Shown here in pieces: positions 44,219-53,238 of a DNA stretch of 64,000 nucleotides. How positions within the stretch are numbered: position 1 is the first letter of the stretch; every line of letters begins with the position of its first letter. This DNA comes from Neobacillus drentensis (GTDB lineage: Bacteria > Bacillota > Bacilli > Bacillales > Cytobacillaceae): the NCBI RefSeq assembly GCF_021560175.1, contig NZ_CP091110.1, forward strand, positions 5,272,501-5,336,500, written 5' to 3'. The notes beneath the pieces were generated by a model, which had not been told where the DNA came from, made no database searches, and saw nothing but the letters and a program-made list of their open reading frames with translations. The translations under genes and the position numbers were made by a program.

Positions 44219-45647
44219 AAGCAGATCGTGCACTTTTTATTTTCAATTCACCGGACTTTTTCCTTTTTGTGTTAGGTCGATAGAAAAGAATACCGCTCGC
44301 AAGTAAAATCATCCCGTACATAAACGTTTTAAGATCTGCTGTACCAGCAATGATGACCCAAATCGAATAAGCAGTGGCCAGGATCGCAATTATACCGTCA
44401 TTGATTCTTTCCCTTCCAATTGTGTATGTTTCTCCTGTCACGACCAGTTTCAATTGGTAGACCGATGAAATAAGGTATGGAACTAAATAGGCTAAGGTCG
44501 CAATGACGATGACAAAGTCAAACGCTCCAGAAATTGATTTTGATACTGTTGAAAAAATAAACAGCTGCCCTAATCCATTGGAAACAATCATTGAAAACAC
44601 CGGCAGGCCTTTTTTGTTTTCTTTTAGGAAAGCAGGCAGAAATAATCCTTGTTTGGCGGCTTGATAGGGAACTTCAGCCGTTAACATTAACCAGCCAATT
44701 GCTGAGCCAAACAAACTAATTAATCCAATCCCTGCTAATAATTTGCCGCCGATCGGTCCTAAAACGGTTTGAATGGCATCAATTAACGGTTTATCAGAAT
44801 GAATAAGCGTGTTTTGATCGAGCATACCCATGACAAGGGTGCTGATGCCAATATAGATACCCAGTGCAATAAGTAAACCTAGAATGGTCGCCCTTTTCAC
44901 ATCTGATTGTTTTTTGGCCCGGGACGCAAATACGACAGCTGACTCTACTCCAATAAAAGCCCATAACGTATTGACAGCAGCACCGTTGATTTGGCTCATA
45001 ATTCCGAGTGTATGTCCGGCTTCATCCATTCTCGGAGCCATAAACGGCAGGATGTTGCTTTGTTCAAACGCAAACAAGCCGACAATAATAAAGAAGACAA
45101 AACCAGCTACTTTTGCTGCCGTCGCAAGGAAATTTAATCTGCCCGCACTTTCCAATCCACGCAGAATAATAAAGTGGGTACCCCAAAGAAGTAAAGAACA
45201 TACTAGGAATGTTAGTCCATTCCCTACTTTTATTGTAAGGCTGCCCAACGTAAACCAGTCAGCATTGCTTGTTAAAATGGGAAAAAAGGTTGATAAATAT
45301 CCGGCAAAAGTGGTAATCAACGCAATGTTACCAGCTAAGTTTCCAATCCAATAACCCCATGTCGTCATAAATCCTGATAAGGTTGAAGCATGTGAACCAA
45401 ACTTAAACAGTTCTTTTGCATAGATTTGCGGTCCACCGGTTAAATTCGGTTTACGCACCGCCAAGCTGCCAAAAACAAGGGCCAGCAGCAAAACTCCTAA
45501 GCCAGTAACAAGCCAAGCCGAAATGACACCTGCAGGACTCGCTGCCTCAGATAGTGAACGCGGCAGCATGAAAATCCCGGAGCCAACCATATTTCCGATG
45601 ACAAGGGCTGTTAACACCCAAAACCCTAATTGATTTGATTTCCCCAC
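44217..45647 (-). CDS. APC-superfamily basic amino-acid/polyamine antiporter
   Basis: 476 residues with about twelve to thirteen membrane helices. N-terminal ALVIGNMVGSGIFMLP is the APC substrate-binding motif; GGPQIYAKELF, FIGVESAVVFASRA and SLFGSAIGWLMLTAEVPYQAA are typical of the APA antiporter group (ArcD/LysP/YvsH-like). Likely exchange of arginine, ornithine, lysine or a related amine. No arginine-deiminase genes are near, so the substrate is open. Monocistronic. Confidence 0.88.
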   Translation of the reverse strand: MGKSNQLGFWVLTALVIGNMVGSGIFMLPRSLSEAASPAGVISAWLVTGLGVLLLALVFGSLAVRKPNLTGGPQIYAKELFKFGSHASTLSGFMTTWGYWIGNLAGNIALITTFAGYLSTFFPILTSNADWFTLGSLTIKVGNGLTFLVCSLLLWGTHFIILRGLESAGRLNFLATAAKVAGFVFFIIVGLFAFEQSNILPFMAPRMDEAGHTLGIMSQINGAAVNTLWAFIGVESAVVFASRAKKQSDVKRATILGLLIALGIYIGISTLVMGMLDQNTLIHSDKPLIDAIQTVLGPIGGKLLAGIGLISLFGSAIGWLMLTAEVPYQAAKQGLFLPAFLKENKKGLPVFSMIVSNGLGQLFIFSTVSKSISGAFDFVIVIATLAYLVPYLISSVYQLKLVVTGETYTIGRERINDGIIAILATAYSIWVIIAGTADLKTFMYGMILLASGILFYRPNTKRKKSGELKIKSARSA

Positions 45648-45812
45648 GGTGTTCCCCTCCTCAAAGTACTATTTATATTAAAATAACGTTTTTGATAGGC
45701 AATAATCAGTATTGAACCCTACTAAATATAGGATTTTCAAGGCTTTTAGTCAATGGGAATTTTTATCTCAATAAAGGATTTTTGTTTTTTGTACTATTTT
45801 TCACCTTATAAA

Positions 45813-45838
45813 AAGAGACTGCCAATTTGACAGTCTCT
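45813..45838 (-). terminator. Terminator after nadE
   Basis: AGAGACTG/CAGTCTCT then TTTTTATAAGG on the minus strand. Confidence 0.8.
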
Positions 45839-45847
45839 ACTCTTTGT

Positions 45848-46669
45848 TTATTTCCACCACTCATCAAACATGCTGGCCGGCAGTCTTCGTTTATGTTCGG
45901 TAAGGATATACCGTTTTTCAACTTTATCTGCAACTTCCGGAGAAACAGGCTTCCCTTCCAGATAATCATCGAGTTCATCATAGGTAATTCCTAATTCAGT
46001 TTCGTCTGCTTGTCCTGGTTTTTGATCGAGGAGGTCGGCTGTCGGAACCTTTAAATAGAGACGCTCATCCGCGCCAAGCTCCTTAAGAAGTGCTTTACCC
46101 TGCCTCTTGGTTAATCCGGTCAGCGGCAGGATATCCGCGCCCCCATCCCCATATTTCGTATAAAATCCCGTTACGGCCTCTGCTGCGTGATCGGTACCAA
46201 TAACAAGGAGACCTTCCATGCCGCCAATCGCATATTGGGCAATCATTCTCATTCTCGCTTTGACATTTCCTTTATGGTAGTCACTTAATGGTGATCCTGT
46301 AATACTGGCATTATATTCAGTCTGTACCTCATCAACGGCACTCTTGATATTAAAGATTTCCTCGCGATCTGCCCGAATGAAAGCTAACGATAGCTTTGCA
46401 TCTTCTTCGTCCTGCTGGACTCCATATGGAAGGCGGACGGCAATAAACAGAGCCTCTGTACCTTCCTTCCGCAATTCTTCAACAGCCATCTGGGCAAGGC
46501 GTCCCGCTAATGTGGAATCCTGTCCGCCGCTAATGCCTAAAACAAAGCCCTTAGCCTTCGTTTTTGACAAGTAATTTTTCAAAAAGTCAATTCGCTTTCG
46601 AATTTCTTCTGCTGGATTAATGTTAGGATTGATATTTAATTCTTTCATAATTTGTTCTTGGAAACTCAT
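45848..46669 (-). CDS. nadE: NH3-dependent NAD+ synthetase NadE
   Basis: 273 residues, the usual length for the ammonia-using form without a glutaminase domain. It amidates deamido-NAD. The PP-loop SGGQDST is at about residues 47-53; FIAVRLPYGVQQDEEDA, GTDHAAEAVTGFYTKYGDGG and LKVPTADLLDQKPGQADETELG are family-specific. Start ATG with GGAGG. It is a single gene, divergent from the thioesterase. Confidence 0.97.
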   Translation of the reverse strand: MSFQEQIMKELNINPNINPAEEIRKRIDFLKNYLSKTKAKGFVLGISGGQDSTLAGRLAQMAVEELRKEGTEALFIAVRLPYGVQQDEEDAKLSLAFIRADREEIFNIKSAVDEVQTEYNASITGSPLSDYHKGNVKARMRMIAQYAIGGMEGLLVIGTDHAAEAVTGFYTKYGDGGADILPLTGLTKRQGKALLKELGADERLYLKVPTADLLDQKPGQADETELGITYDELDDYLEGKPVSPEVADKVEKRYILTEHKRRLPASMFDEWWK

Positions 46670-46794
46670 TTGTTGACCTCCTCACCAATTAATTGATATA
46701 TGTAATGTACCACATTTCCCTAAATTTCACCTAAAAAGAAACAAGAAAAATTAGATTGTGGACAAAATATAGATGACAAACTTGGAGGGATTGT

Positions 46795-47307
46795 ATGGAA
46801 GCCAAAACATGTAATGAAACAAGAGTGGTCCGAACAAGCCGAATATTTCCGAATGATGTAAATAACCATAATACCCTTTTCGGTGGAAAGCTGATTAGTG
46901 ATATCGATATGATTGCATCGATATCCGCTGTGCGCCATTGCAGGGCAGAGTGTGTTACCGCATCGATTGATTCTGTTGATTTCCTAAGTCCGATTACACC
47001 AAAGGATTCTGTTTGTATTGAGACCTTTGTAACTTATACCGGAAACTCTTCGATTGAAATCATTGCGAAAGTGATTGCCGAAAACCTCATGTCCGGTGAT
47101 CGAAAAATTGCCGCTACAGCCTTTTTAACGTTTGTGGCGTTAGATGAGAACGGAAAACCAACAAAGGTTCCGGCCATCATCCCTGAAACCGATGAAGAGA
47201 AAAAATTATTTGAAACCGGGAAAGAACGTGCAGAAAAGCGGAAAGAACATCGAAAAAGCAGTAAAGAGTTGGCGAGGATTTTAACGATGCATAAGCCTTG
47301 GGAATAG
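46795..47307 (+). CDS. Acyl-CoA thioesterase (YkhA-like hotdog)
   Basis: 170 residues, a single hotdog domain: RIFPNDVNNHNTLFGGKLIS contains the catalytic N/H/GG region, then CVTASIDSVDFLSPITPKD and SSIEIIAKVIAENLMSGDR. The K/E-rich tail is extra. It hydrolyses acyl-CoA esters. Start ATG with TTGGAGGG. Alone on its strand, followed by a terminator. Confidence 0.92.
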   Translation: MEAKTCNETRVVRTSRIFPNDVNNHNTLFGGKLISDIDMIASISAVRHCRAECVTASIDSVDFLSPITPKDSVCIETFVTYTGNSSIEIIAKVIAENLMSGDRKIAATAFLTFVALDENGKPTKVPAIIPETDEEKKLFETGKERAEKRKEHRKSSKELARILTMHKPWE

Positions 47308-47368
47308 GGAAATCGAGAGTAACTGGTTTGTTAAGGTGATTCGTTGCTACCAGTGCTCATTTTAAACA

Positions 47369-47400
47369 ATGGCCCGGAGTCTTCTCCGGGCCATCCATTT
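47369..47400 (+). terminator. Terminator after the thioesterase gene
   Basis: ATGGCCCGGA/TCCGGGCCAT followed by CCATTTTT. Confidence 0.8.
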
Positions 47401-47462
47401 TTGAATTGACTTTTACATTGGAAGGATTCGGACACGACGGCTTGGGAATTTGCCGGTTATGC

Positions 47463-47848
47463 TCCCCTCTTATCTGTCGTAGTTCTGGGTTGCGGACTCC
47501 TTCAGGGATTATGAAACCCTCTTATCTGTCGTAGCCCTAGGGTGAGGCATCCTTCAGGGGTTATTAACTCCTCTTATCTGTCGTAACCCTGGGATGCGGA
47601 CTCCTTCAGCGGTTATGAAACCCTCTTATCTGTCGTAGCTCTGAGATGGGACCTCCTTCAGGGGTTATGAAGCCTCCTTATCTGTCGTAGCCCTAAGGTG
47701 CGGACTCCTTCAGGGGTTATGAAGCCCTCTTATCTGCCGCAGCTTCGAGGTGCGGACTCCTTCAGGGGTTATGAAACCCTCTTATCTGTCGTAGCCCTAG
47801 GGTGCGGACTCCTTCAGGGCTTATGAATTCCTCTTATCTGGTGCCGTA
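47463..47848. repeat. 52-bp tandem repeat array, about seven and a half copies
   Basis: TATCTGTCGTAG or a close variant recurs at 47471, 47523, 47575, 47627, 47679, 47731, 47783 and 47835, always 52 bp apart. Each unit contains GGACTCCTTCAGGGGTTATG and most can form a GGGTT-ATGA-AACCC hairpin. A 52-bp period does not keep a reading frame, so it is noncoding. It lies between the convergent thioesterase and CDF genes. Confidence 0.95.
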
Positions 47849-47875
47849 CCTCTACTTTTTAGTTAATCTTAAAGT

Positions 47876-48844
47876 TTATTGTGTGGGTTTCGAGTTTTGC
47901 CACGTCATCACGTCGTCGGCTTCATCAATCTCTATCGTGACATCAACAACGCCTTTTTCCGCCATAACTTTTTCATGAATTCGATCTTTAATATCATCGG
48001 CCGCGGCAACCGTTAATTGAGGGTCAATCTCGATTTCGAGCTCAACGTGGAGGTCTTCCCCCTCTTTAATAACGGTTATGTCTTGGATATCCTTTACATC
48101 AGGATCCTCCATCACGAGTACCCCGATCTTATTTTCCATCTCCTCATCCGCTTGACCAATCACACCCGCTGCATTATCTAAAAAGACTTTCCCGACTACT
48201 AAAAGCATCATCACACCAATCAGCACAGAGGCAACACCTTCTGCCTGATGCAACGGGGTAAAGTGGGCTAGAACAACGGCTATGATGGCCAACAAGCCGC
48301 CTAAAGTGGCCACCATGTCCTCCATGAAGACAAGCTTTGTCGCCGGCTTGGCTCGTCCCAAATTGGCAAAAGCCATAGTAAAAATGTTGATACCCTTTGC
48401 CTCCACCTCGATATCGTGCAAAATTTCCTTCATGGCTTTAAACAAGACAAAGGTTTCGAGCAGGGTCGCTAATGCTAAAACAAGAATATTAATCAAAAAA
48501 CCAGTCGACTTTGTTGGATGGACAATATGGTGATAGCCTTCTTTGATCGTTTCAAACGCCATAATCCCTACAATCAACACCGCCCCTAAGAGAACAAGGT
48601 TGACTAAGCGGCCAAAGCCGTTGGGGTATTTCTCTGTCGGTGCTTTTTTACTTAGTGCTGATCCGACGAATACAAAGAACTGATTGGCTGCATCGCCAAG
48701 GCTGTGCATCGTTTCAGCAAACATGGCGACATTTCCTGTAAAGAAAAAGGCCACTCCCTTAATAATGGCAATAATGGCATTGATAATGGCTGCCAGAAAC
48801 GCCGATTTATTTCCTCGTTTTAATAACTGAATTAATTCTCCCAT
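47876..48844 (-). CDS. Cation diffusion facilitator family transporter
   Basis: 322 residues with six membrane helices and a soluble C-terminal domain. The metal site of CDF proteins is seen in AETMHSLGDAANQFF (H-x3-D) and in the fifth helix region FMEDMVATLGGLLAII. The C-terminal dimer domain begins around VLVMEDPDVKDIQDI. It exports zinc, manganese, iron or similar by proton exchange; the metal is not determined. 15 bp after the small gene upstream, so probably cotranscribed. Confidence 0.9.
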   Translation of the reverse strand: MGELIQLLKRGNKSAFLAAIINAIIAIIKGVAFFFTGNVAMFAETMHSLGDAANQFFVFVGSALSKKAPTEKYPNGFGRLVNLVLLGAVLIVGIMAFETIKEGYHHIVHPTKSTGFLINILVLALATLLETFVLFKAMKEILHDIEVEAKGINIFTMAFANLGRAKPATKLVFMEDMVATLGGLLAIIAVVLAHFTPLHQAEGVASVLIGVMMLLVVGKVFLDNAAGVIGQADEEMENKIGVLVMEDPDVKDIQDITVIKEGEDLHVELEIEIDPQLTVAAADDIKDRIHEKVMAEKGVVDVTIEIDEADDVMTWQNSKPTQ

Positions 48845-48859
48845 TCTATCCTCAATTCT

Positions 48860-49093
48860 CTAAACGTTTTTTAACACTAAATATAACCGGTTATTTCTTT
48901 CCTGTTTTTCTTCAAAAGAGGCTAAGTCATATTTTTTCAATAAATGAAAGACTTCATTCAACAGTTCTTGTGAATGCTCGTTTGCAAAAAAACGGTTGAA
49001 TAATCCCTTCATTTCTTCAGGCAAAAAGGCTGCCTGTGATTCGTATTTATTTTCCACATCTTCCTTTGAGTGATTCAGTTTACATTCGCTCAT
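48860..49093 (-). CDS. Small acidic/helical protein, unrecognised
   Basis: 77 residues with a strong GAGGAGGAGAG site. Predicted helical and charged: MSECKLNHSKEDVENKYESQ at the start, EEMKGLFNRFFANEHSQELLNEVFHLLKKYDLASF (in parts) in the middle. No membrane segment or motif was recognised. It lies 15 bp upstream of the CDF gene, so it may share its regulation. Confidence 0.7.
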   Translation of the reverse strand: MSECKLNHSKEDVENKYESQAAFLPEEMKGLFNRFFANEHSQELLNEVFHLLKKYDLASFEEKQERNNRLYLVLKNV

Positions 49094-49151
49094 TTCGTTC
49101 TCTCCTCCTCATTAAGGTATATACGTTTAGCATAGCAGAAAAGATACAAAA

Positions 49152-49178
49152 GAAAAAAGCCCAAGCAACTGGACTTTT
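49152..49178 (-). terminator. Terminator after the AI-2E family gene
   Basis: AAGTCCA/TGGGCTT hairpin with TTTTTTC on the minus strand. Confidence 0.7.
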
Positions 49179-49181
49179 CGG

Positions 49182-50183
49182 TTACACCTTTTTATGGTCT
49201 GTCACTTCTAATACATCCAAAAGGAAAACAAATACAGGGATCCCGATAATTAACCCCCATACACCGAAAAAGTGCTCGGAGAAGATTAGGACGATGAATG
49301 TATAGAAAACAGGAAGATTTGTTTTTGAACTCATTAAATTAGGGTTTAAAATGTAAGCTTCAATCGCATGAATGATCAGAATCGCTATGCCCACATACAG
49401 AACCTTCATGAATCCGCCTATACTATAAGCGATAATCACAAGCGGGATTAATGAGATAATAACCCCTGCTACTGGGATTAGTCCCAGTACAAAGATCATA
49501 ATCGATAAACCGCCTAATTGCGGAAATTTTAACAGCCATAGGAAAATAGTAGTAAGGATACAATTAATAACCGCAATAATTAATTGTGCTTCGATCACCT
49601 TACCGAATGTCCCAACAAATTTCCTGGCAAAAAACTCAATTTCTTCATAGATAGGGGCGATTTTACTAGTTCTGAATTTCTTTGTAAATTCGATTAAGTG
49701 CGGCTTTTCCAATAAGCAGAAGATGCTCAGCAGCAAGGCCAATAACACCTGTAACGTAATACTGCTAATATCTTTAAAATACTTTATGATAAAAGTAACA
49801 CCTTGCTCCAGATAGCTCGACAGCTTGATTTCTTCCATACGGTTGACCAGATAATTTAGAATAATATTATCGTGCTTAGCCGTGTAAAAAGCGGTTAATT
49901 GCTTGATTAGGGCGGTAATTTCCTGAATAATCATCGGTAAATACATAACCAAACAATAAGAAAGTAACCCGACAATGCAGGCATAAGAAATCACAACAAT
50001 TAACTTGCGATTAAGCGGAAGCTTTTTTTCAATAAATTGGACCAACCGATCCATTAAGAAGGTAAAGATAAAGGTAAGTAAAATTAAATTTATCATCGAC
50101 CTCATTGCATATAAAACGAGGGCAATAAGGACAAATATAGCTATTCTTTTAAAACCGCTGCTGTTCATTAGTTTATTTATCAT
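49182..50183 (-). CDS. AI-2E-family transporter
   Basis: 333 residues with about eight membrane helices and a central soluble stretch (KHDNIILNYLVNRMEEIKLS). The C-terminal family pattern is LGLIPVAGVIISLIPLVIIA and IHAIEAYILNPNLMSSKTNL then EHFFGVWGLIIGIPVF. The family includes Na+/H+ antiporters and AI-2 exporters; the role here is unknown. Monocistronic. Confidence 0.88.
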   Translation of the reverse strand: MINKLMNSSGFKRIAIFVLIALVLYAMRSMINLILLTFIFTFLMDRLVQFIEKKLPLNRKLIVVISYACIVGLLSYCLVMYLPMIIQEITALIKQLTAFYTAKHDNIILNYLVNRMEEIKLSSYLEQGVTFIIKYFKDISSITLQVLLALLLSIFCLLEKPHLIEFTKKFRTSKIAPIYEEIEFFARKFVGTFGKVIEAQLIIAVINCILTTIFLWLLKFPQLGGLSIMIFVLGLIPVAGVIISLIPLVIIAYSIGGFMKVLYVGIAILIIHAIEAYILNPNLMSSKTNLPVFYTFIVLIFSEHFFGVWGLIIGIPVFVFLLDVLEVTDHKKV

Positions 50184-50283
50184 AGATACTGATCGAACCC
50201 CATTATATTTACTAGTAGTAAGTTTTTTAACTTTTTTTAATTATATCAAATCTTAACCCTAATTTGTCTGTTTTAGACTTCTT

Positions 50284-51297
50284 TTATGGGTTAAATTGAA
50301 CCGGCGTCATCGAGCTGTCTATCTCCTTACTGATCCAGCCCTGTTTCGATAAAAAATCAAGCAGCTGCGGCAAGTGTGCTAGCGTTTCTTTCCTTTCGTG
50401 CAGCAGAATGACAATCGGTCCATTATGGTTAGCCATTCGGTTTAATTGTGCGATAACGCTGTTTACATATCGGGCATCTTTATAATCCCAATCCCGGCTG
50501 TCAATATTCCAATCCCACATCAAATATCCTTGATCATCCACAGCCTTTCGATATTCCTCTGTCATATACGGAACACTGCCATACGGGGTTCTCATAATAT
50601 AGGAATCTACCCCTGAGATTTCTTTTAATGTTAAACGGTTTTGTGTTAATTCCGAAATGATTGATGTCACAGATGCATAAAAAATCTTCCGATTATGTGA
50701 AACGCTGTGCAGGCCAACGGTCTCCCCAGACTGAACCATTAATTTAACAGCATTAGGATAACGGCGAATATTGCCATCAATCATAAAAAAGGTTGCTTTA
50801 TACTGATATTTTTCCAGCAAGGTGATTATAGGAGCGGAATAGGCCGATGGACCGTCATCAAAAGTTAAATAAATGGTTTTCTTTGAACTTGGATTAGCTG
50901 GCGGCGGTGTATTCGGCTGCTCAGATTGTGCTGGAATTGTTATCTTTGTTGGCTGCTCCGTCGTAGTTGTTGGATTTGAGGCAGGTTCTGCAGGAGTCGG
51001 TTCCTTAACGTTGCTATTGTCTCGTTCTTGTTGATTTCTCCAAGCAATCGCTTCTTCTTGATGTTTCCGAATTTGTTCTTTTTCCAGCAGTCCATCCTTG
51101 GTATCCCTTCTAATCGATTCTGGTGCTGGCCCCTTGGCCAATGCCCGATGAATAGGTTCATGTTTTGCTGGATTAGTAGATTTATTTATGGCTTTTTCCT
51201 GTGAATAATGGCTTAGAATTACCCCTGTAAATAAGAGACCAAAGACAATAAGGACAAGTAATGTCCCTTGTGACCAGCTTCTTTTTAATTTCCCCAT
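50284..51297 (-). CDS. Membrane-anchored polysaccharide deacetylase (NodB family)
   Basis: 337 residues. One N-terminal membrane segment (about 11-29), a charged then Pro/Thr-rich wall-spanning linker (about 40-138), then a NodB domain. Catalytic motifs: TFDDGPS (Asp at about 147-148), HSVSH metal histidines (about 197 and 201), RTPYG, WDWNIDSRDW, and ILLHE. It should remove acetyl groups from peptidoglycan (or a similar polymer) outside the cell. Monocistronic. PgdA/PdaC-like; exact substrate not determined. Confidence 0.9.
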   Translation of the reverse strand: MGKLKRSWSQGTLLVLIVFGLLFTGVILSHYSQEKAINKSTNPAKHEPIHRALAKGPAPESIRRDTKDGLLEKEQIRKHQEEAIAWRNQQERDNSNVKEPTPAEPASNPTTTTEQPTKITIPAQSEQPNTPPPANPSSKKTIYLTFDDGPSAYSAPIITLLEKYQYKATFFMIDGNIRRYPNAVKLMVQSGETVGLHSVSHNRKIFYASVTSIISELTQNRLTLKEISGVDSYIMRTPYGSVPYMTEEYRKAVDDQGYLMWDWNIDSRDWDYKDARYVNSVIAQLNRMANHNGPIVILLHERKETLAHLPQLLDFLSKQGWISKEIDSSMTPVQFNP

Positions 51298-51611
51298 TGT
51301 TCATACCCTCTTTGGTGTTTATTTCACTTCCCCCATTATAGACGAAATTCCTATCAGATTGTTTCAAATCTATTAAAATTATTACATTTCTATTAAATCA
51401 TTCGAATGGCATGGGTATTTTTCCACTTTATATATTACAGGTTTTACCACCCAATTATACCAATAAAAATAGAAAAAGGAGCATAAACGAAAATAATTCT
51501 GAAATTTCAAAAAGGGAGACAGGCAAATTACTTTCCGGGTTAACATACATATCATTGAACAAGATTTTTCTCCTATTCCAAATTCAAAGCCTTTAGATGG
51601 AGGTGAAATGA
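51298..51611. other. AT-rich intergenic region, no supported gene
   Basis: Between the deacetylase start and a small membrane-protein gene. Overlapping frames on both strands lack binding sites and family-like composition. I see no clear hairpin or promoter. Confidence 0.5.
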
Positions 51612-51830
51612 GTGTCAGGTGGACAAAAAGCACTTTTTTATATTCTATCGATACTTATTCCGATTGTTGGGATTATTTTAGGGATTATTTGGATGAACGA
51701 TCCGGAACCTGAGAAGAAAGTTGTGGGGAAGAATTGTTTAATTATCGCGATTGTGGTGACGGTTTTAAGCTGTATTTGCTGGTTTGCTGCATCGGCATTG
51801 TCAATTTTGCCGGCGGTTTCGGGGTATTAA
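51612..51830 (+). CDS. Small two-helix membrane protein
   Basis: 72 residues from a GTG at 51612, preceded by GGAGGTG at the right distance; the ATG at 51608 is out of frame. Two membrane segments, FYILSILIPIVGIILGIIW and LIIAIVVTVLSCICWFAAS, are joined by a charged loop NDPEPEKKVVGKN. The layout resembles small DUF4190-like membrane proteins. Function unknown. Confidence 0.7.
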   Translation: MSGGQKALFYILSILIPIVGIILGIIWMNDPEPEKKVVGKNCLIIAIVVTVLSCICWFAASALSILPAVSGY

Positions 51831-51908
51831 AGTTTAAAAAAATTTGCAGGAAAAAGGAACCCAATTTGGATAATAGAAAATTGGGTTCCCAGTTGGAGGG
51901 GATAGCGG

Positions 51909-52547
51909 TTGATCCAAGAGACATTGGACTTTTTTGGAAGGGCTATCTGCCACCAGTTAGATGAACGTTCCCTTCATGTATCTGGATTAGCACTTTCTGT
52001 TTGTGCCCGAGATACCGGAATTTATATCGGGATTTTCTCCACACTATTGTATTTACATATTTTTAAACGGAAATCAAATCTCACCATACCTACTATTAAA
52101 ATTAGTTTCCTGTTATTACTATTTATGTGTCCCTTGATGATTGATGGTCTCGGGTCATACACTCATTTATTTCAAAGTAACAATGTCAGGAGATTAGTTT
52201 CCGGTATTTGCTTTGGTTTCGTGCTTCCTTATTTTCTTTATCCGCTCTTTTTGGGAAGATCACTTGACCAATCATCTGAGCCTGTTATTCAAAAAAGGAT
52301 GGATGTTTGGGTCCCCTTATTGGGTAGCAGTATTTTAGGAGGATTATTTTATTACGGTATATTACCTTATTACCTCTTGGATAGTTTCATTATTTTTACT
52401 ATTATTGTTTGGTTTAGTTTATGTGCTTCTTTTTTGATTCCATTTATTAAACGAACTTACTATAAAGGGGTTATTTCTATTTTTATTAGTCTCTTTTTTC
52501 TCTCTTGTCTGTCTTTGTTACATGCTTGGCTGGTTCAATTTTTATAA
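51909..52547 (+). CDS. DUF2085 membrane protein
   Basis: 212 residues from a TTG at 51909 with GGAGGGGATA in front. The DUF2085 signature is near the start: AICHQLDERSLHVSGLALSVCARDTGIYIG, given here in parts (CHQ, RS, CARDTGIY). About six membrane helices follow, with DGLGSYTHLFQSNNVRRLVSG. The conserved Cys/His residues suggest a metal or redox site. Function unknown. 78 bp after the small membrane-protein gene. Confidence 0.82.
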   Translation: MIQETLDFFGRAICHQLDERSLHVSGLALSVCARDTGIYIGIFSTLLYLHIFKRKSNLTIPTIKISFLLLLFMCPLMIDGLGSYTHLFQSNNVRRLVSGICFGFVLPYFLYPLFLGRSLDQSSEPVIQKRMDVWVPLLGSSILGGLFYYGILPYYLLDSFIIFTIIVWFSLCASFLIPFIKRTYYKGVISIFISLFFLSCLSLLHAWLVQFL

Positions 52548-52786
52548 ATCATTAAAACTTTATAAATAACCACATCCTAAAAAATCCCTACAGTTCAATT
52601 AGATTGTCCTTCCCATTCTTGCGGATTTATTCCTGCCTGTTTTATTTATAAAATACCTGACCCTTTCCTTGAAATATCTAAGCAGGGTTTTTGAGCTTTT
52701 TTAGATTTTCTGCTTGATAACAATAATAGGAAAAAATATAATATAGAGGAACGTATGTTTCGCATTGCGTTTTTGGAGGTTTATTT

Positions 52787-53194
52787 ATGGAGATTTGGGA
52801 AGCAGCATATATTGCCGGAATTATTGATGGTGAAGGAACCATTACGTTAACAAGAATGCATGAAAAGGAACATCGCCGCCCCTGTGTTACTATTGCATCT
52901 ACTGATAAAGAGCTTCTAGAATATATTCAAAAATTAACTAATGGCAGAATTAATAGTAAAAAGAACTACGACCCTATTCGCCATAAGGATTCCTATACAC
53001 TGTACATAAAGAACAAAGAAACAGTTTTAAACTTATTAAAGGACGTTTCACCTTTTCTTAGAGTGGATAAAAAAAGAAATCGCGCTCTATGGATACTTGA
53101 TAACTATGAAAAAGTCACACAACGGAATGGTAAATACAACGCTGATTTACTAGAGAAAAAGATCATATTTGAAGAAAAATTCTTTGAAATATAA
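52787..53194 (+). CDS. Free-standing LAGLIDADG homing endonuclease
   Basis: 135 residues with a GGAGG site. A single LAGLIDADG motif, YIAGIIDGEGTITL, lies at residues 8-21, with the catalytic acidic residue after Asp-Gly. Downstream VTIASTDKELLEYIQKL, LYIKNKETVLNLLKDVSPF and RVDKKRNRALWILDNYE match single-motif endonucleases, which act as homodimers on about 20-bp sites. It is convergent to ssrA, ending 44 bp from the tmRNA 3' end. The ssrA intron contains no endonuclease frame, so this enzyme may be the one that mobilises it. That link is inference. Confidence 0.88.
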   Translation: MEIWEAAYIAGIIDGEGTITLTRMHEKEHRRPCVTIASTDKELLEYIQKLTNGRINSKKNYDPIRHKDSYTLYIKNKETVLNLLKDVSPFLRVDKKRNRALWILDNYEKVTQRNGKYNADLLEKKIIFEEKFFEI

Positions 53195-53197
53195 AAA

Positions 53198-53222
53198 AAG
53201 ACCAGCAATTTCTGCTAGTCTT
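53198..53222 (-). terminator. Terminator of ssrA
   Basis: Minus-strand AAGACTAGCA/TGCTGGTCTT followed by a T run that reaches into the endonuclease stop codon. Confidence 0.85.
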
Positions 53223-53238
53223 GTTATCCACCTATGTA

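Noticed and set aside
47463..47848. CRISPR array
   Set aside because: The units are contiguous 52-bp repeats with no unique spacers between conserved repeats, and no cas genes lie nearby. The same argument excludes the 51-bp and 145-bp arrays.
51411..51596. Possible 61-codon plus-strand gene before the two-helix protein
   Set aside because: No ribosome binding site at its start, overlapping minus frame of similar quality, and no family-like sequence.
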